Positions 34,533 to 42,290 of a stretch of DNA of 64,000 bases are shown piece after piece. Position numbers and translations under genes: made by a program. Position 1 is the first letter of the stretch, and every line of letters starts with the position of its first letter. Source of the stretch: a bacterium (GTDB taxonomy: Bacteria; Vulcanimicrobiota; Vulcanimicrobiia; Vulcanimicrobiales; SCRA01); assembly GCA_004298675.1 (NCBI GenBank), contig SCRI01000063.1, positions 18,540 to 82,539 on the forward strand. The letters are read 5' to 3'. Under the pieces are notes generated by a model, which saw nothing but the letters and a program-made list of their open reading frames with translations, was not told the DNA's origin and did no database searches.

Positions 34533-35162
34533 TCAGCGGGCCGGGGCGCCCAGGGTCTGCAGGGCGGCCCGGGCATCCTTGGCTTGCGGGCTTTCGGGCG
34601 CCGCCGCTAGTGCGCGCCGGTAAGCGGCGATGGCGCGGTCGCGCTGCCCCAAGGCCTGTGCCGCGGTAGCCTCGCCGTAGAGTGCCTCGGCGTTCGACGG
34701 CTGAAGGCGCGCAACGTGGGCAAAGCCCTCCTCGGCCTTGCCGTACATGCCGGCCTCGAGCTCGAGTCTGCCCAAGCCCATCAGCGCTTCAACGTCGTTG
34801 GGATTGCGTTCGAGTTGAGCACGATAGCGCGCCACCTCTTGCATCACGGGTCCGGGCGGATTGCCGGCATCGGCGACGGCAGCGGGGGCACCTTGCGCCG
34901 GCGCGCCCTGCATCGGTCCCGTGCCGCTCTGCTGCACCACCGTCTGCGGCAGCGGTGCGGCCTTGGTATCCGAGCCGCCCATGGCGGAGGTTGGGGCGTT
35001 GGCTTGCGAGAGCGCGTTGCGCCCGAAAGCCGAGCCCTCTTGCGCGCTGGAGATTTTGAAGAAATAGCCGAGCGAGCCCAAGAAGAGCGCACCCACGACG
35101 ATGAAGATCGGCAGCGCCAAGCGGGATGGGAGTCCCGAGGCGGTCCGTGGCGTTTGTTGCAT
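34533..35162 (-). CDS. Membrane-anchored TPR protein
   Basis: This 209-residue protein has an N-terminal membrane segment (about 15-37), a proline/alanine/glutamine-rich linker (40-105) and two to three tetratricopeptide repeats at the C-terminus (NPNDVEALMGLGRLELEAG, QPSNAEALYGEATAAQALGQ, APESPQAKDARAALQTL). TPRs usually scaffold other proteins in the periplasm or at the membrane. It resembles CcmH/NrfG-type TPR domains in layout only. It sits between hpd and pheA with short gaps, so the three are likely one transcript. No specific function can be assigned. Confidence 0.8.
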   Translation of the reverse strand: MQQTPRTASGLPSRLALPIFIVVGALFLGSLGYFFKISSAQEGSAFGRNALSQANAPTSAMGGSDTKAAPLPQTVVQQSGTGPMQGAPAQGAPAAVADAGNPPGPVMQEVARYRAQLERNPNDVEALMGLGRLELEAGMYGKAEEGFAHVARLQPSNAEALYGEATAAQALGQRDRAIAAYRRALAAAPESPQAKDARAALQTLGAPAR

Positions 35163-35188
35163 GGATCTCCGGTTTCGAGTGCGGCGCG

Positions 35189-36307
35189 CTACAGCGTTCC
35201 GCGCCTGGCCTGCTCTTGTTCGATCGCGACGAAGAGCGCCTTGAAGTTACCTTTGCCGAACGAGAGGCTGCCCTTGCGCTGGATGATCTCAAAGAAGAGC
35301 GTCGGCCGGTCCTGCAGCGGTTTGGTGAAGAGTTGGAGCATGTAGCCGCGATCGTCGCGATCGACGAGGATGCGCAGCTCGCGCAGCACGCTCAGCGCTT
35401 CGTCGATCTTGCCGACGCGTTCCGACAACTGCTCGTAGTAGGCGTCGGGAGCCTCGAGGAACTCCACGCCGTTGGCGCGCAGCGCGCGAATCGTCGCGAC
35501 GATGTCGCTGGTATGGAGCGCTAAGTGCTGGACACCCGGGCCGCGATAGAAGTCGAGGTATTCCTCGATTTGTGACTTGCGCAGGCCACGGGCCGGTTCG
35601 TTGATGGGAAACTTCACCGCGTGGCGCGCGTCCGACATCACTTTGGACTTCAGGGCCGTGTATTCGGTGGAGATGTCCTTGTCGTCGAACGAGACCAGTT
35701 GCGTGAAGTTGAAGACGCGTGCGTAATACTCGGCCCAGGTATCCATCTCGTTCCAGCCGACGTTGCCCACGCAGTGGTCGATATGGTGCAGTGCCGGATG
35801 CTGCTGGGCGTTCGACGCGGTGCGCTGCGCGATGAAGCCGGGCAGGAACGGGCCGCGGTACGCGTTGCGCTCGACGAAGGTGTGGACCGTGTCGCCGTAG
35901 GTTGCGACCGAGGCCAGCACGGCACTCCCGAATTCGTCGTGCAGCGTCTGCGGCACGCGTACCGGCCGTGCGCCGCGCTCGACTGCCAGCGCGAAGGCCG
36001 CGCCAGCGTCGCCGACGGCGAGCGCGACGTCACGCACGCCGTCACCGTGGAGGTTGACGTGGCGCGCGATCTCGTGGTCCGGCTGGAGCGGGCTCGTGAT
36101 CACGAAGCGCAGGCGGTTCTGCTCCAGCACGTAAGAGACGCGGTCGCGTAAGCCGGTCTCGGGTCCCGCGTAGGCGATCTGGTCGAAGCCGAAGGCGGTG
36201 CGGTAGAAGTGAGCCGCTTGCTTGGCGTTACCGACGTAGAACTCGACGAAATCCCAATCTGGGCGATCGAGCGCCGACTGGTAGGCGGTGGCGGCCGTAC
36301 TTGTCAT
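35189..36307 (-). CDS. hpd: 4-hydroxyphenylpyruvate dioxygenase
   Basis: This 372-residue non-heme iron dioxygenase converts 4-hydroxyphenylpyruvate to homogentisate, the entry to tyrosine breakdown or to tocopherol/plastoquinone-type synthesis. It has two vicinal-oxygen-chelate domains. The iron ligands are visible in the second half: [19 protein letters not shown] and, near the C-terminus, [10 protein letters not shown]. The conserved [10 protein letters not shown]-terminal motif is present. It is the first gene of hpd-TPR-pheA. No homogentisate dioxygenase or fumarylacetoacetase lies in the window. Confidence 0.95.
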   Translation of the reverse strand: MTSTAATAYQSALDRPDWDFVEFYVGNAKQAAHFYRTAFGFDQIAYAGPETGLRDRVSYVLEQNRLRFVITSPLQPDHEIARHVNLHGDGVRDVALAVGDAGAAFALAVERGARPVRVPQTLHDEFGSAVLASVATYGDTVHTFVERNAYRGPFLPGFIAQRTASNAQQHPALHHIDHCVGNVGWNEMDTWAEYYARVFNFTQLVSFDDKDISTEYTALKSKVMSDARHAVKFPINEPARGLRKSQIEEYLDFYRGPGVQHLALHTSDIVATIRALRANGVEFLEAPDAYYEQLSERVGKIDEALSVLRELRILVDRDDRGYMLQLFTKPLQDRPTLFFEIIQRKGSLSFGKGNFKALFVAIEQEQARRGTL

Positions 36308-36385
36308 ACCGCTGAGCGTTCGGACACCGGAAGTGACGGTCCTGGGCAGGGCCGATCCGCGCTCGGCGGGAACGCTGCCGCGCCG

Positions 36386-36928
36386 ATGGATCAGCCGTTA
36401 CCCGACGAGGCCGAGCTCCAGCTTCTCTTTGCCCGCCTAAACCTCCAGCACTTCAGCGGCGAGATTCCCCCGTATCGCATCGCCTACAACGCGCGTTTCT
36501 CGACGGTAGCCGGACGCATCGTGCATAAGCCGCCGCTGATCGAGCTTTCGGTCAAGCATTTCCGCCGCTACCCCGAACGCTTGGAGGAGACGCTGCTCCA
36601 CGAAATGATCCATGCTTGGCTGGACGCGCGCGGGCTGGACTCGGGGCACACGCCGGCCTTCAAGAAGAAGATGCGCGAGCTCGGCATCGCCAGCATCTAC
36701 CACGAGATGGGGCGGATCGAGGAGCGGCCGAGCGGCCGGCGCTACATTCTCAAGTGCCCGCACTGCGCGGCCGAGATGTTGCGGCGCCGGCGCCCGCCCG
36801 CGCGCGTCTCCTGTGGCCGTTGCAGCCGCCGCGCCTACGACCCGCGTTTTCAGTTGCGCGTGTACGAGGTGGTGGGTGTGCGCGATCTGGGCGCACCCGA
36901 TGCCCCGGAGTTGACGGCGCCGCCGTAG
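36386..36928 (+). CDS. SprT-like zinc metallopeptidase
   Basis: This 180-residue SprT/Spartan-family protein has metalloprotease motif [12 protein letters not shown] (near residues 72-83) with a downstream His ([12 protein letters not shown]). A C-terminal zinc ribbon has two CxxC pairs (KCPHCAAEM and SCGRC). Eukaryotic relatives cleave DNA-protein crosslinks; the bacterial role is not settled. The ATG at 36386 is chosen; an upstream open frame overlaps the divergent hpd gene. It lies 37 bases before the Rrf2 gene. Family firm, substrate unknown. Confidence 0.88.
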   Translation: MDQPLPDEAELQLLFARLNLQHFSGEIPPYRIAYNARFSTVAGRIVHKPPLIELSVKHFRRYPERLEETLLHEMIHAWLDARGLDSGHTPAFKKKMRELGIASIYHEMGRIEERPSGRRYILKCPHCAAEMLRRRRPPARVSCGRCSRRAYDPRFQLRVYEVVGVRDLGAPDAPELTAPP

Positions 36929-36965
36929 CCCACGGACAGGATGGCCGCGCGGGGCCCGCCAAGGT

Positions 36966-37397
36966 ATGGGCGTGCGCCTCTCCGCGAAAACCGTTTACGC
37001 CGCCCGAGCGTTGCTCCAACTCGCGCTGGCACCCGCGGACGGCGAGCCGATGCGCATCGAGGACATCGCGCGGGCACAGGACATTCCCGAGCGCTTTCTC
37101 CCGCAGATTCTGCTGGCGTTGAAGGCGGCGGGTCTGGTCGCCAGCCGGCGCGGGAGCCAAGGGGGGTATCTGCTGGCGCGTTCGCCCTCCGCGATCACGC
37201 TGGCCGACGTCGTGCGGCGCTTCGATCGCGAGTTGCTGGAGGGCCCGGCTTCGGAGTCCGCACGAGCGCTCGACGTGGTGGAGGAGGCGCTCTCGCGTGC
37301 CGGCGGCGCGCTGGAGGCGGCTTTGGAGGAGACTACCGTAGCCGATCTCGCCGAGCGCACGCGCGCGGCTCAGTCGGTCCTCCATTACGTCATCTAA
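36966..37397 (+). CDS. Rrf2-family regulator lacking cysteines
   Basis: This 143-residue winged-helix regulator of the Rrf2 family (IscR/NsrR/CymR group) has KTVYAARALLQLA in helix 1, IEDIARAQDIPERFLPQILLALKAAGLV as the recognition region and SRRGSQGGYLLAR as the wing. Rrf2 proteins with iron-sulfur clusters carry three cysteines in the C-terminal part; this protein has no cysteine, so it probably senses something else (as CymR does through partners). An AAGG ribosome-binding site precedes ATG 36966. It is convergent with efp, 2 bases apart. Targets unknown. Confidence 0.88.
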   Translation: MGVRLSAKTVYAARALLQLALAPADGEPMRIEDIARAQDIPERFLPQILLALKAAGLVASRRGSQGGYLLARSPSAITLADVVRRFDRELLEGPASESARALDVVEEALSRAGGALEAALEETTVADLAERTRAAQSVLHYVI

Positions 37398-37399
37398 GG

Positions 37400-37960
37400 C
37401 TACTGCACGCGCCCGATGTAACGGCGGTCGCGCGTGTCGATGCGGATGACGTCGCCGGGGTTCACGAAAAGCGGAACATTGACGGTCGCACCGGTCTCGA
37501 GAAGTGCGGGCTTGGTGGCTCCAGTCGCGGTATCGCCCTTGAAGCCGGGCTCGGTCTCCTTGACCTCCAGCTCCACGTGCGCGGGGAGATCGGCGCCGAT
37601 CGGCACGCTGTCGTGGAACTGCACCTGGATCTTCATGCCGTCTTTGAGGAAGTCCGCCGGATCGCCGATCAGGTCGCGCTGGAGCGAGATGTTTTCGTAG
37701 CTCTCCAGGTCCATGAAGTGGTAGCCGTCGGCGTCGTTGTAGAGCATCTGCATCTCGCGATTATCGACGGTCGCGCGTTCCACTTTCTCGCCCGCACGGA
37801 AGGTCCGCTCGAGGGTCTGTCCGGTCTTGACGTTCTTGAGCTTGGTGCGGACGAAGGCCGCGCCTTTGCCCGGCTTCACGTGGAGGAACTCCACGACGGT
37901 CCAGAGCTGACCATCGATCATAATGGTCACGCCATTGCGGAAGTCGTTACTGGAGATCAT
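37400..37960 (-). CDS. efp: Translation elongation factor P
   Basis: EF-P (186 aa) binds ribosomes stalled at polyproline stretches and promotes peptide-bond formation. The modifiable tip residue is Lys32 in HVKPGKGAAF, and the three beta-barrel domains are complete: domain I 1-65, then ERTFRAGEKVERATVDNREMQMLY, and the C-terminal NVPLFVNPGDVIRIDTRDRRYIGRVQ. No lysyl-modification enzyme (EpmA/EpmB or YmfI-like) is adjacent. Several proteins in this window have long proline tracts, which fits a need for EF-P. It is the last gene of the minus-strand run der-plsY-efp. Confidence 0.97.
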   Translation of the reverse strand: MISSNDFRNGVTIMIDGQLWTVVEFLHVKPGKGAAFVRTKLKNVKTGQTLERTFRAGEKVERATVDNREMQMLYNDADGYHFMDLESYENISLQRDLIGDPADFLKDGMKIQVQFHDSVPIGADLPAHVELEVKETEPGFKGDTATGATKPALLETGATVNVPLFVNPGDVIRIDTRDRRYIGRVQ

Positions 37961-38033
37961 GAGATGTGCGGCTGCTCCATGGGCGGCAAAACTCCGCCCA
38001 ATTCGCAGGGCGGTGGGCCTGAACCTTTCGTGG

Positions 38034-38633
38034 CTATCTCACGGCACCGCGCTTGAACAGCGAGTTCTCGCGCCCGCTCAGCAAGCGCCCAACGTTCTCG
38101 CGATGACGCCATAGGCCCAGCAGAAACACCACGCCGCCGAACGCCGCGAAGGCCGGCTCGCGCGTCGCCAGCCACAGGGCGAGCGGCTGCGCCAGGTTCA
38201 GCAGGAGCGACCCCAGACTCGCATAGCCCGTGGTCAGGACCGCGACGACCCAGACCGCGATGCAGCCCAAGGCCGCAAGCCACGAGAGCGCGATCAGCGC
38301 GCCGAGCCCGGTGGCCACTCCCTTGCCACCGTGCCCGCGCAGGAAGAGCGAATAGTTGTGCCCCAAGATCGCCGCCAGAGCCACCGCCACGCTGCCCCAG
38401 GGGCCCGCCCCCAGATGCAGGGCCAGTGCTGTCGGCAGGTAGCCCTTGAGGGCGTCGCCGGTCAGCACGAGGGCGGCGGCCCACTTGGGAAGCGAACGGA
38501 AGGCGTTGGCCGCGCCGATGTTGCCGCTGCCCTGCGCGCGCAAGTCGATGCCGAAGAGCCCGCGCCCCACGACGATGCCGAACGGTATCGAGCCGACGAC
38601 GAAGGCGGCGGCGACGCCCAGGAGGAGGATCAC
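38034..38633 (-). CDS. plsY: Acyl-phosphate:glycerol-3-phosphate acyltransferase PlsY
   Basis: This integral membrane enzyme (199 aa) transfers an acyl group from acyl-phosphate to glycerol-3-phosphate, the first step of phospholipid synthesis. The conserved motifs SIPFGIVVGR, GSGNIGAANAFR and GHNYSLFLRGHGGKGVATG are present, and about five hydrophobic segments are visible. The start is a GTG (38633) that overlaps the der stop as GTGA. The partner PlsX is not in the window. It is co-transcribed with der and, after 73 bases, efp. Confidence 0.96.
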   Translation of the reverse strand: MILLLGVAAAFVVGSIPFGIVVGRGLFGIDLRAQGSGNIGAANAFRSLPKWAAALVLTGDALKGYLPTALALHLGAGPWGSVAVALAAILGHNYSLFLRGHGGKGVATGLGALIALSWLAALGCIAVWVVAVLTTGYASLGSLLLNLAQPLALWLATREPAFAAFGGVVFLLGLWRHRENVGRLLSGRENSLFKRGAVR

Positions 38634-39985
38634 GAGGCCTCCGCCCCGCTGCGCTCGCGGAAGTGCAGGGTGATGGGCACCCCTTCGAAGTCAAAGTGTT
38701 GGCGGATCACGTTCTCCAAAAACCGCTCGTACGAGAAGTGGACGAGCTCGGGATCGTTGGCGACCAATGCGAAGCCGGGCGGATTGTCGTACGGTTGCGA
38801 GGCGTAGAACACCTTGAGCCGGCGTCCTTTGAGCGGTGGAGGCGGATGGGCCAGCATCGCCTCGCGTAGCGTCTCGTTCAACTGCGCCGTGGGGACGCGC
38901 CGGCGCAGGTTCCCGGCCACGCGGTCGATGGTCGGCAGGAGTTTGCCGAGCCCGCGCTTGGTGAGCGCTGAGAGAAAGACCACCGGCGTGTAGGACGCGA
39001 ACCCCAGCTGCTGATGCAGGATCTCCGTGAGCTCTCCTTGGCCGTAGCCGCCCTGCTCGAGGGCCAGGTCCCACTTGTTGACCACGAGGATCAGCGCCTT
39101 GCGTTCCTCGATCGCGATGCCGGCTAGGCGCCGGTCCTGCGCGAGGATCCCCTTCATCGCGTCGATCAGCAGCAAGACGATGCCGCTGCGCGAGATCGCC
39201 GCCAGCGAGCGCAGGCTGGAGTAGTACTCGATGGGGTCGCGTTTGTCGACGTGCCGCCGGATGCCCGCCGTGTCGATCAGGCGCAGCCGGCGCCCACCAC
39301 GCTCGACGACCTCATCGACGGCATCGCGCGTGGTGCCGGGCACGGCCGAGACGATGGCCCGCTCCTGGCCCACCAAGGCGTTGAGCAGCGAGGACTTGCC
39401 CACGTTGGGCTGACCGACGATCGCGATCGCCAGCTCGTCCTCGTCCAACTCCTCGCCCTCGGCGGGCAGATGCGCCACGACCGCGTCCAGCAGGTCGCCG
39501 GTACCCTCGCCGTGGATCGCCGAGACGCCCACGGGCTCGCCGAAACCCAGACGGGCGAACTCCGCCGTCGTGGCTTGCCGCGCCGACGGCGACTCCACTT
39601 TGTTGGCGGCGAAGACCACGCGGCGTTGGGCGCGCCGCAGGATGAGCGCCACCTCGTCGTCCAGCGGATTGTAGCCCTCGCGCCCGTCCACCACGAAGAT
39701 CACGACGTCGGCCTCGCGTGCCGCGGCCTCGGCTTGGCGCCGCGCATTGGCCCGGATGCGCGCGAGCTCGTCGGTGGCCGCTGCGCGCAGATCGACGCCG
39801 GCCTCGATGCCGCCGGTGTCGACCAGCGTGAAGCGGCGCCCCAGCCACTCGGCCACGGCATAGAGGCGGTCGCGCGTGACGCCGGGGACGTCCTCGACGA
39901 TCGCCAAACGTTGGCCGACCAGGCGATTGAAGAGCGCGCTCTTGCCGACATTGGGGCGTCCGACGATGGCCACGATTGGGTACAT
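38630..39985 (-). CDS. der: Ribosome-assembly GTPase Der (EngA)
   Basis: This 451-residue tandem GTPase is required for 50S ribosome assembly. The first G domain starts with GRPNVGKSALF (9-19), the second with GQPNVGKSSLL; both have NKxD-type motifs (AANKVES, VVNKWDL) and the C-terminal KH-like domain follows. ATG 39985 is the start (MYPIVAIVG); the frame is open further upstream only as a shadow of the divergent PEGA gene. It begins the run der-plsY-efp and overlaps plsY by GTGA. The second G4 is canonical, while the first departs from NKxD. Confidence 0.96.
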   Translation of the reverse strand: MYPIVAIVGRPNVGKSALFNRLVGQRLAIVEDVPGVTRDRLYAVAEWLGRRFTLVDTGGIEAGVDLRAAATDELARIRANARRQAEAAAREADVVIFVVDGREGYNPLDDEVALILRRAQRRVVFAANKVESPSARQATTAEFARLGFGEPVGVSAIHGEGTGDLLDAVVAHLPAEGEELDEDELAIAIVGQPNVGKSSLLNALVGQERAIVSAVPGTTRDAVDEVVERGGRRLRLIDTAGIRRHVDKRDPIEYYSSLRSLAAISRSGIVLLLIDAMKGILAQDRRLAGIAIEERKALILVVNKWDLALEQGGYGQGELTEILHQQLGFASYTPVVFLSALTKRGLGKLLPTIDRVAGNLRRRVPTAQLNETLREAMLAHPPPPLKGRRLKVFYASQPYDNPPGFALVANDPELVHFSYERFLENVIRQHFDFEGVPITLHFRERSGAEAS

Positions 39986-40066
39986 AGCGGCACCCGATTC
40001 GCCGTTGAGCAGGTGCAACCTATGGCGCGAAGGGCGCGGCGTACCGCGAACTCGAAGGGTCCGGCG

Positions 40067-40813
40067 ATGCGTGCTCTCGTCGTTTGCTGTCTGCTGCTCG
40101 CTGCTTTGGCCGCCCCGGCGGCCGCCGACCGCGGACGCGGTGCCATCTACATCTCCAGCCTGCCCAGCAACGCCGACGTCTGGCTCGACGGCACGTTCGT
40201 GGGTGAGAGCCCGATTCTGATCTCCGCCGTCGCGCCGGGACACCATGTCGTCTCCGTGAGCAAGGCGGGCTTTACCGTCCAGGACGTCGGCGTCGACGTG
40301 GGTGACTCGGGTGAGCCGCTGATGGAGTCGGTGCAGCTGGTAGCGATGACCAGTGCGATTCGCCAGATGGGCAGCCTTGCGATCCGCTCCGACATCGCGG
40401 GCGGTGCCATCTATCTCGACGGCGGCGCGATCGGCAGAGCGCCGCTGGCCTCGCGCCGGCTGGCGGCCGGGACACACCATGTGGAAGTCCGCGTGAAGGG
40501 TGCGGCGGTCGCGCGCGACGTGGAGGTCTATCCGGATACGGAGACCGTGGTGGTACTGCACGCGGCATCGAACACCGGCACCGTCGTCTTGGCTCCGGCC
40601 GATGCGTATCTCCCCGACGATGTCTTCACCCTGCTGGGCGGGAAGCTCGTCATCCGCTACGCCGGCCACAAAGTGGTCGGACACCTCGACCAGCGCGACT
40701 ACGCCGTCGATGACCTCCCACGCCACTACGATGCCGCCCCCACGGTCGTTGGCGGCCGCCTCTACCTGCCCCTGGCTCTCTTGCAGTGGCTCGCGGCGGA
40801 GAGTAAGAAGTAA
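40067..40813 (+). CDS. Exported PEGA-domain protein with stalk-like C-terminus
   Basis: This 248-residue exported protein has a signal peptide (1-20) and two PEGA repeats (AIYISSLPSNADVWLDGTFVG at about 25-45, and AIYLDGGAIGRAPL). The C-terminal part contains YLPDDVFTLLGGKLVIRYAGHK and LYLPLALLQWLA, similar to copper-amine-oxidase stalk strands. PEGA repeats are beta-sandwich modules of surface proteins in many bacteria, with no enzymatic role known. ATG 40067 has an AAGGG upstream; an ATG at 40022 is a weaker choice. It is 7 bases before miaB on the same strand. Confidence 0.72.
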   Translation: MRALVVCCLLLAALAAPAAADRGRGAIYISSLPSNADVWLDGTFVGESPILISAVAPGHHVVSVSKAGFTVQDVGVDVGDSGEPLMESVQLVAMTSAIRQMGSLAIRSDIAGGAIYLDGGAIGRAPLASRRLAAGTHHVEVRVKGAAVARDVEVYPDTETVVVLHAASNTGTVVLAPADAYLPDDVFTLLGGKLVIRYAGHKVVGHLDQRDYAVDDLPRHYDAAPTVVGGRLYLPLALLQWLAAESKK

Positions 40814-40820
40814 CCGCGCC

Positions 40821-42290
40821 ATGCCATCGATCTACATTCAAACCTACGGCTGCCAGATGAACGAGGCCGACTCCGAGCGCGTGCTACGCGGGGCCTTGGC
40901 CCTGGGCTACCGCGCCGCCGAGCACCCCGAGGACGCCAGCGTGCTGGTGCTCAACACCTGTACCGTGCGTGACAACGCCGAGGCGCGCGCATACGGGCGC
41001 ATCGGCCAATGGAAGGCGCTCAAAGCGCAGGATCCCGCCGTGCGCCTGGTGGTGATGGGCTGTCTGGCCGAGCAAGATCGCGACGTGATGCCAGGCAAAG
41101 TGCCGTACGTCGACGCGATCTTCGGCACGCGCGAGATCGACGCCGTGGTGGCGCGGCTGGCACAGTGGCGCGACAACTTCGTCGACGGCGACGACGGCGG
41201 CGAGGACCGTCTGGCGGCGCTCGAGGGTTACGGTACGGTGCGGCATGACGACGCCCATGCCGATCCGCGCTGGAACAAGCTGCGCGCCTTCGTGACCGTG
41301 CAGCAGGGTTGCTCCTACTACTGCACGTTCTGCATCGTGCCGATGGTACGCGGACGTTTCGAAGACCGCACGGTCGAGGCGGTGATGGCGGACTTGCGCG
41401 AGCGGCTCGATCGCGGCGCGCGCGAGGTCATGCTGGTGGGGCAGACCGTCAATCACTACCACTGCCCGCAGACGGGGGCGCGCTTCGCCGATCTGCTGGA
41501 GCTGGTAGCGGCCGAGGAACGCGTGGAGCGCTTGACGTTCATCAGCCCGCATCCCAACGATTTCGACGAACATACCTTCCAGGTCATGGGGCAGATCGGC
41601 AAGCTCAACCAACGCTTGCATCTGCCGCTGCAGTCCGCTTCGAACGCCGTCCTCAAGCGCATGAATCGCAAGTACACCATCGAGCGCTATCGCGAGCAGG
41701 TGGCGCTGTTCCGGAAGTATTGCCGCGGCTGGGCGCTCACAACGGACCTCATCGTGGGTTTCCCCGGCGAGAGCGAGGAGATGTTCGAGGAGACGCTGGC
41801 GTTCGTCAACGAGGGTACGTTTCAGAACGGATACACGTTCATCTACTCGCCGCGCCGGGGCACGCAGGCCGCGCAGTGGAGCGACCAATTCGTCGATCCC
41901 GCGGTCGCGGGGGTGCGGCTGCGCCGTCTGGCGGAGGCGCAGGATCGCCTGACACGCGCCTACCACCGTTCGCTGGTCGGCACGACGCAGCGTGCGCTCA
42001 TCGTGGGCCCCTCGAAGAAAGACCCCGAGCGCTACGCCACCAAGATCGGGCAGAACGTTACCGTCATCGTTCCCAAGCAGTCTCTCGACAATCCCTGGCT
42101 GGACGTGCGCATCGACAAGGCCTACACCTGGGGAACGCTTGGGACCGTGCTGGGGACCGCCGCCCATGCCGCTGCTCCGGCGCGTGCGGTTGCGCACCTG
42201 TTGCCGCCGCTGGAGGGCGGCGGTGTGCCCGACGAGGGCCCGGTCGTGTTTGATACCGTCCCGCGCGAGGCTGCGGCCCAACCGCGGTGA
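40821..42290 (+). CDS. miaB: tRNA-2-methylthio-N6-dimethylallyladenosine synthase MiaB
   Basis: This radical SAM methylthiotransferase (489 aa) adds the methylthio group to i6A37 of tRNAs. The N-terminal UPF0004 domain holds three cysteines for the second cluster (YIQTYGCQMNEADSE, NTCTVRDNAE, VMGCLAEQ). The radical SAM CxxxCxxC is CSYYCTFCIVP (about 173-183), and a TRAM-like C-terminus follows. It works after MiaA, whose gene is in the same operon at 46503. Its stop overlaps the mutS start as GTGA. The C-terminus is proline/alanine-rich and slightly longer than typical. Confidence 0.97.
   Translation: MPSIYIQTYGCQMNEADSERVLRGALALGYRAAEHPEDASVLVLNTCTVRDNAEARAYGRIGQWKALKAQDPAVRLVVMGCLAEQDRDVMPGKVPYVDAIFGTREIDAVVARLAQWRDNFVDGDDGGEDRLAALEGYGTVRHDDAHADPRWNKLRAFVTVQQGCSYYCTFCIVPMVRGRFEDRTVEAVMADLRERLDRGAREVMLVGQTVNHYHCPQTGARFADLLELVAAEERVERLTFISPHPNDFDEHTFQVMGQIGKLNQRLHLPLQSASNAVLKRMNRKYTIERYREQVALFRKYCRGWALTTDLIVGFPGESEEMFEETLAFVNEGTFQNGYTFIYSPRRGTQAAQWSDQFVDPAVAGVRLRRLAEAQDRLTRAYHRSLVGTTQRALIVGPSKKDPERYATKIGQNVTVIVPKQSLDNPWLDVRIDKAYTWGTLGTVLGTAAHAAAPARAVAHLLPPLEGGGVPDEGPVVFDTVPREAAAQPR

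Noticed and set aside
40884..42281. 465-codon minus-strand open frame opposite miaB
   Set aside because: Shadow of miaB, with no recognisable motif and histidine/arginine-rich composition.
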